A stretch of DNA of 33,213 bases from Belliella buryatensis (GTDB lineage: Bacteria > Bacteroidota > Bacteroidia > Cytophagales > Cyclobacteriaceae), in assembly GCF_900188245.1 (NCBI RefSeq), contig NZ_FZOK01000022.1:1-33213 (forward strand), read 5' to 3'. Shown in pieces: positions 31,901-33,213 of the stretch. The notes below the pieces were generated by a model. It was not told where the DNA came from. It saw only the letters and a list, made by a program, of their open reading frames with translations, and did no database searches. Each line of letters begins with the position of its first letter. The stretch's first letter is position 1. The position numbers and the translations under genes were made by a program.

Positions 31901-33213
31901 ACCCTATACCTGGGCTTGAGCGAAGGCTAGAAAACACCATTGAATTTGACCAGCTTCAAGATGTAGTTTATGGTATAGTTCCATTTGACCCGGGTGCCAC
32001 CGCTACTTCAGCAGATCAGGTTACTTATACCAGTTCCAACCCAGATGTTGCTGACATTGAAAACAATTTGATTGTCATCAAAGGAGTAGGAGAGACGACC
32101 ATCACTGCTACACTTGTCAATACTTTTGGGTATTTTGACGCCATACCTGTCTCTCAAGAGTTGAAAGTGCTGCCCAAATCAATAAGTGTAGAGGGAATAG
32201 TGGTGGAAAACAAGTTTTATGATGGTACAGCTATCGCAAGTATTTTAGGAACTGCAAACTTAGAGGGTGTGGTAGGTCAAGATGATGTTGCACTTAGCGG
32301 TGAACCTGTATTCACTTTTGAACAGGCAAATGCAGGAGAAAACATCAATGTCCTTGTGACAGGCTGGACGCTGACTGGCAAATCAGCGATCAATTATACC
32401 CTTAAATTGCCTTCACTTACTGGTACAATTGATAAAGCATCCCTGACGATCACAGCCGATGACAAGCAGAAGACCTATGGAGAGGAAAATCCTGCATTGA
32501 CCTTCAGTTATACAGGCTTAGTGAACGGAGATACACAAGTAAGCAGTGAGCCAAGTATTTCCACTACGGCAACAGCTGCGTCGAATGTAGGAACGTATCC
32601 GATCACGCTAAGCGGCGGATCAGACGACAACTATGAGATCGAACTGAAAGCAGGCACGCTGACGGTAGGCAAAAAATCCCTGACGATCACAGCCGATGAC
32701 AAGCAGAAGACCTATGGAGAGGAAAATCCTGCATTGACCTTCAGTTATACAGGCTTAGTGAACGGAGATACACAAGTAAGCAGTGAGCCAAGCATCAACA
32801 CTTCAGCGACAGCAAGTTCCAATGTAGGAACCTATCCGATTACGCTTAGCGGCGGATCAGACGATAACTACGAGATCGAACTGAAAGCAGGCACGCTGAC
32901 AGTCGGTAAAAAGTCCCTGATGATCACAGCCGATGACAAGCAGAAGACCTATGGAGAGGAAAATCCTGCATTGACCTTCAGTTATACAGGTTTGGTAAAT
33001 AGCGATACGAAAATAGCCACCGAGCCAAGCATCAGCACAATGACAACAGCAAGCTCGGCAGTAGGAACTTATCCGATTACCTTGACAGGCGGTTCGGATG
33101 CGAACTATGACATTACGCTGGTAGCTGGCGAATTGGAAGTAACCAAAGCATCGGTGACGATCACCGCAGATAATAAGGATAAAGTTTATGGTTCAGTGAA
33201 TCCTCCATTGACT
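25948..33213 (+). CDS. giant GLUG/MBG-repeat surface protein (3' end beyond window)
   Basis: The frame is open from an ATG at 25948 to the window end (2422 codons, no stop), so the protein is partial at its C-terminus. A hydrophobic signal (about 12-30) leads into GLUG-type repeats, with opening motifs such as FTGSFDGAGHVISNLTI and iterated SYATGNV-x-VGGLVG units. These form three blocks (about 40-375, 390-780, 785-1085). An IPT/TIG-like segment (about 1112-1195) and a fourth GLUG-like start follow, then roughly eleven 33-residue Trp repeats (about 1354-1775) and more GLUG units (to about 1965). A Big_2-like domain (about 1992-2075), a YDG-like domain (2077-2163) and MBG repeats of 79 residues starting at 2165, 2244, 2323 and 2402 complete the visible part. 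Such proteins are secreted adhesins of Bacteroidota; a C-terminal sorting domain is expected beyond the window. The frame is also open to GTG 25813, but the ATG at 25948 precedes the export signal. Confidence 0.88.
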   Translation, partial: MKSIIGRGIHDFWMGIILFLGMIISINFPTNAGDSSWTYSELIPDLYHAGAGTTLDPYVITNWNHLNNVRQNLSAHFKLAFNLDQNTEGYTGIGDSWTPIGDNNSQFTGSFDGAGHVISNLTISSQTNDNVGLFGFTKGTSSSDRVTISNLGLVGATVTGRNQVGALVGQALNTTINNASASGSVKGGASVGGLIGIARTVNISESYAIVDVTGTGINVGGLVGRSYDKGMITRSYATGNVKGGDRVGGLVGDQQETPIDDSYAIGNVHGKDRVGGLVGNSHFSNVTNSYATGVATGTTVNVGGLVGIWSSGSPNKITDSYWNSNALHSATNGLGTGKTLAEMYDSATYTGWNTSIWSFFEGRGATVEGYEVAQGLPYLTNVTREQDRVGDISTLFDGGWGGQTDGNQTGADGSAYTITNASQLQNINQVVNDGFAFELLNNIDLQDINWTPIGRISFLEPMDFKGSFDGRGHTVDNLTITNAATPRQGLFGSAIGATIKNIGVTNVNITSNQFAVGGLVGFISAGTIENAYVTGSVRGSYSVGGLVGSTSSSSTVSQSYSTAKVDGTSDDSSGIGGLVGSLSGSISSSFATGNVDGNGPSVGGLVGSLSSGSISASYATGDVNGASRVGGLVGYSLGSISNSYATGDVDGSREVGGLVGESGDSTSITNSYAIGAATSEVPFGGTGGLVGVRHITATITNSYWNSDAAHLEAGTPVISSVGVGKTLAELYNSDTFAAWKTQDTPWSFGGGRGAAAEGYEVSEVLPYLTNVTRAEDIVTGNTYTLFAGGWGGQTDGDQTGADGSAYTITNATQLQNINLVANSGFDFELSNNINLSGVTWTPIGSSFDKKFSGVFDGDGHTISNLEIDSTGVGIGLFGWTDDATIKNVGLIDVSVKGEEFVGGLVGVLDNSRVYQSYSVGGNVTASNQAVGGLVGQAVSSEIEQSYSTSNVGNETNKGERSGGLVGVLGNDSSVKQSYASGNVFGSISVGGLVGLAVGTIEQSYANGAVEGNERVGSLVGLLDTGHSIIESYATGKVLGNDDVGGLVGLNEGIVTTSYFDKTINPGMADEAEYGKTTAELQSLATFEAQWDIVADPNVLKGYPRLTHFVDGIDSHVWVIGTKEITLTGTYQGFSGIDNTITLILSEAIDATEVYIGSTEITGFTQDGASITITVPQGKAVGEHDIRIVTALGDLIYLAAYTSSDNAGLLFEGGDGTSGNPYQIKDWTQLQNINLVANQGHHFFLNNDLNEQSKDYNIQVKDGEVLANGGKGWRPIGRYVDDPDMSVALNLAFSGTLDGNEKTISGLRFNHGKGQNIGLFAAIHEATVKNLTINDAELQTQSSEINEEQDRNVALLAANVGDFELDNVSVTGKISVNASHDKELRYVGGVFARGRVSGTEEKPQVIKDSDFNIVFDIVITDDALPSLRDFGAISARAPVRFWNISNTSISGAITAKTEEGASFRADSFRDVGLMVGTAGNDWTLTNVTVDGNISVSNFGRLDEVALFSGKAGSLWQLNDVTVNGYIHLHDIGSLNEISILAGDPANEWQIDNLKIDGEIKAEASGGLQRVALVAGNPSLRWEIENSSVKGNIELQTSATSAEAIRNISFIAGDPSSQWKISNTLIEGDIKLIATQGGMTAIGLVAGNSTSRWEIDGLTVKGNLDLEAKENIFRTSLFAGNPSGDWIIRKSSLEGNAKMKSTDGEVYFVGLLASHPLSIWEIENLNIRGDLDISAHGDVYDVGLLAGNARGDWNVKELSTKGNISIQNGGDVYSIGGLIGFRNSAQTDMPSTFEKVYTSGKLNVNSGGHVRNIGGLFGLIEQEDRINDLHPTTLRNAYSTMDVKIEASQSVDGTGGLIGRISEPEFVMFGTQKLTLLNTYYAGEMILPDGATGSGGVVGIVAQNVTAEINQSFWDAEKSLGDPGDSNYDALGKTTAEMKSLATFTSELDPDGWDFENVWAINPTGWISYPYLKALDYDSPGETPENNPIPGLERRLENTIEFDQLQDVVYGIVPFDPGATATSADQVTYTSSNPDVADIENNLIVIKGVGETTITATLVNTFGYFDAIPVSQELKVLPKSISVEGIVVENKFYDGTAIASILGTANLEGVVGQDDVALSGEPVFTFEQANAGENINVLVTGWTLTGKSAINYTLKLPSLTGTIDKASLTITADDKQKTYGEENPALTFSYTGLVNGDTQVSSEPSISTTATAASNVGTYPITLSGGSDDNYEIELKAGTLTVGKKSLTITADDKQKTYGEENPALTFSYTGLVNGDTQVSSEPSINTSATASSNVGTYPITLSGGSDDNYEIELKAGTLTVGKKSLMITADDKQKTYGEENPALTFSYTGLVNSDTKIATEPSISTMTTASSAVGTYPITLTGGSDANYDITLVAGELEVTKASVTITADNKDKVYGSVNPPLT
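27139..27209 (+). repeat. near-identical linker between GLUG blocks, copy 1
   Basis: 71 bases encoding GGWGGQTDGNQTGADGSAYT and the following residues. They differ from 28309-28379 at only two positions, although the surrounding GLUG units are far more diverged. The distance is 1170 bp (390 codons), the length of one GLUG block. Confidence 0.85.
28309..28379 (+). repeat. near-identical linker between GLUG blocks, copy 2
   Basis: Second copy of the 71-base linker, encoding GGWGGQTDGDQTGADGSAYT and the following residues. With copy 1 it frames one full GLUG block and could support in-frame loss or gain of that block. Confidence 0.85.
29998..31272 (+). repeat. roughly 33-residue Trp repeat region
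   Basis: Within the giant protein, residues about 1352-1776 repeat a pattern I would write as L-x-AG-x-P-x3-W-x-I-x-N-x4-G-x-I-x-L. The key Trp falls at 1441, 1481, 1514, 1547, 1580, 1617, 1651, 1684, 1718 and 1751, with a Phe at 1362 in the first copy. Spacing is 33, 33, 33, 37, 34, 33, 34 and 33 from 1481 on. Flanking GLUG units share the G-x-L-x-G turn, so this may be a specialised GLUG derivative forming beta-helix rungs. Confidence 0.75.
32440..33213 (+). repeat. tandem MBG-type repeats, 237-bp period
   Basis: Four in-frame copies start at 32440, 32677, 32914 and 33151 (exactly 237 bp, 79 residues). They open with SLTITADDKQKTYGEENPAL and continue to NVGTYPITLSGGSDDNYEI. Copies 1 and 2 are identical over the first 116 bases. 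Copy 3 has one change near its start (SLMITADD) and diverges in its second half. Copy 4 is diverged and cut by the window end. The pattern is that of the MBG family found in bacterial surface proteins. Confidence 0.9.

Overview
The window reads as Bacteroidota chromosome, most likely order Cytophagales (a Cyclobacteriaceae-like marine or soil bacterium). That placement is an inference from several signs: a type IX secretion (T9SS) gliding-motility-associated sorting domain next to PorP/SprF and OmpA-type genes, AraC regulators fused to membrane or TPR sensors, AT-rich gaps, starts without clear Shine-Dalgarno sequences, and one good Bacteroidota promoter (TTTG-N19-TACTTTTG) at 3103-3133 (-). 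No rRNA, tRNA, CRISPR array, transposase or replication gene was seen.

Layout. 1-4350: a stand-alone AraC-type DNA-binding protein (392-796), a DUF4143-type ATPase (1829-3082, -) and a small antitoxin/PIN-toxin pair (3591-4167). These are separated by gaps full of a mosaic intergenic repeat family. 4365-7422: two convergent paralogous membrane-AraC regulators. 8395-20177: the core locus, with a 2768-aa T9SS type-B adhesin, a PorP/SprF-family protein and a PD40 protein with two OmpA domains, ending at a clear terminator (20288-20319). 20340-22609: two more stand-alone AraC-type proteins, a membrane coiled-coil protein and a membrane-anchored LuxR-type regulator. 23314-25194 (-): a TPR/TM/AraC hybrid regulator. 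25948-33213 (runs off the end): a second giant surface protein with GLUG repeats, a roughly 33-residue Trp repeat, a YDG-like domain and MBG repeats.

How it may work together (inference). The first adhesin, PorP-like protein and OmpA protein look like one export-and-anchoring unit: the adhesin carries its type-B sorting domain, the PorP-like barrel serves its outer-membrane passage or attachment, and the OmpA protein ties the complex to peptidoglycan. The window holds six AraC-type DNA-binding domains and one LuxR-type domain. Three of the AraC proteins and the LuxR protein are membrane-linked or sensor-fused, and three AraC proteins are bare DNA-binding domains. This density around two giant adhesins suggests tightly controlled surface display. 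Near-identical in-frame repeats in both adhesins (894 bp and 237 bp periods) give a route to length variation.

The most unusual material is the intergenic mosaic repeat family (including a 70-bp perfect direct repeat bracketing the toxin-antitoxin pair), the Trp repeat in the second adhesin, the possible Rossmann-like domain between two calcium motifs in the first adhesin, and the stand-alone AraC DNA-binding domains.
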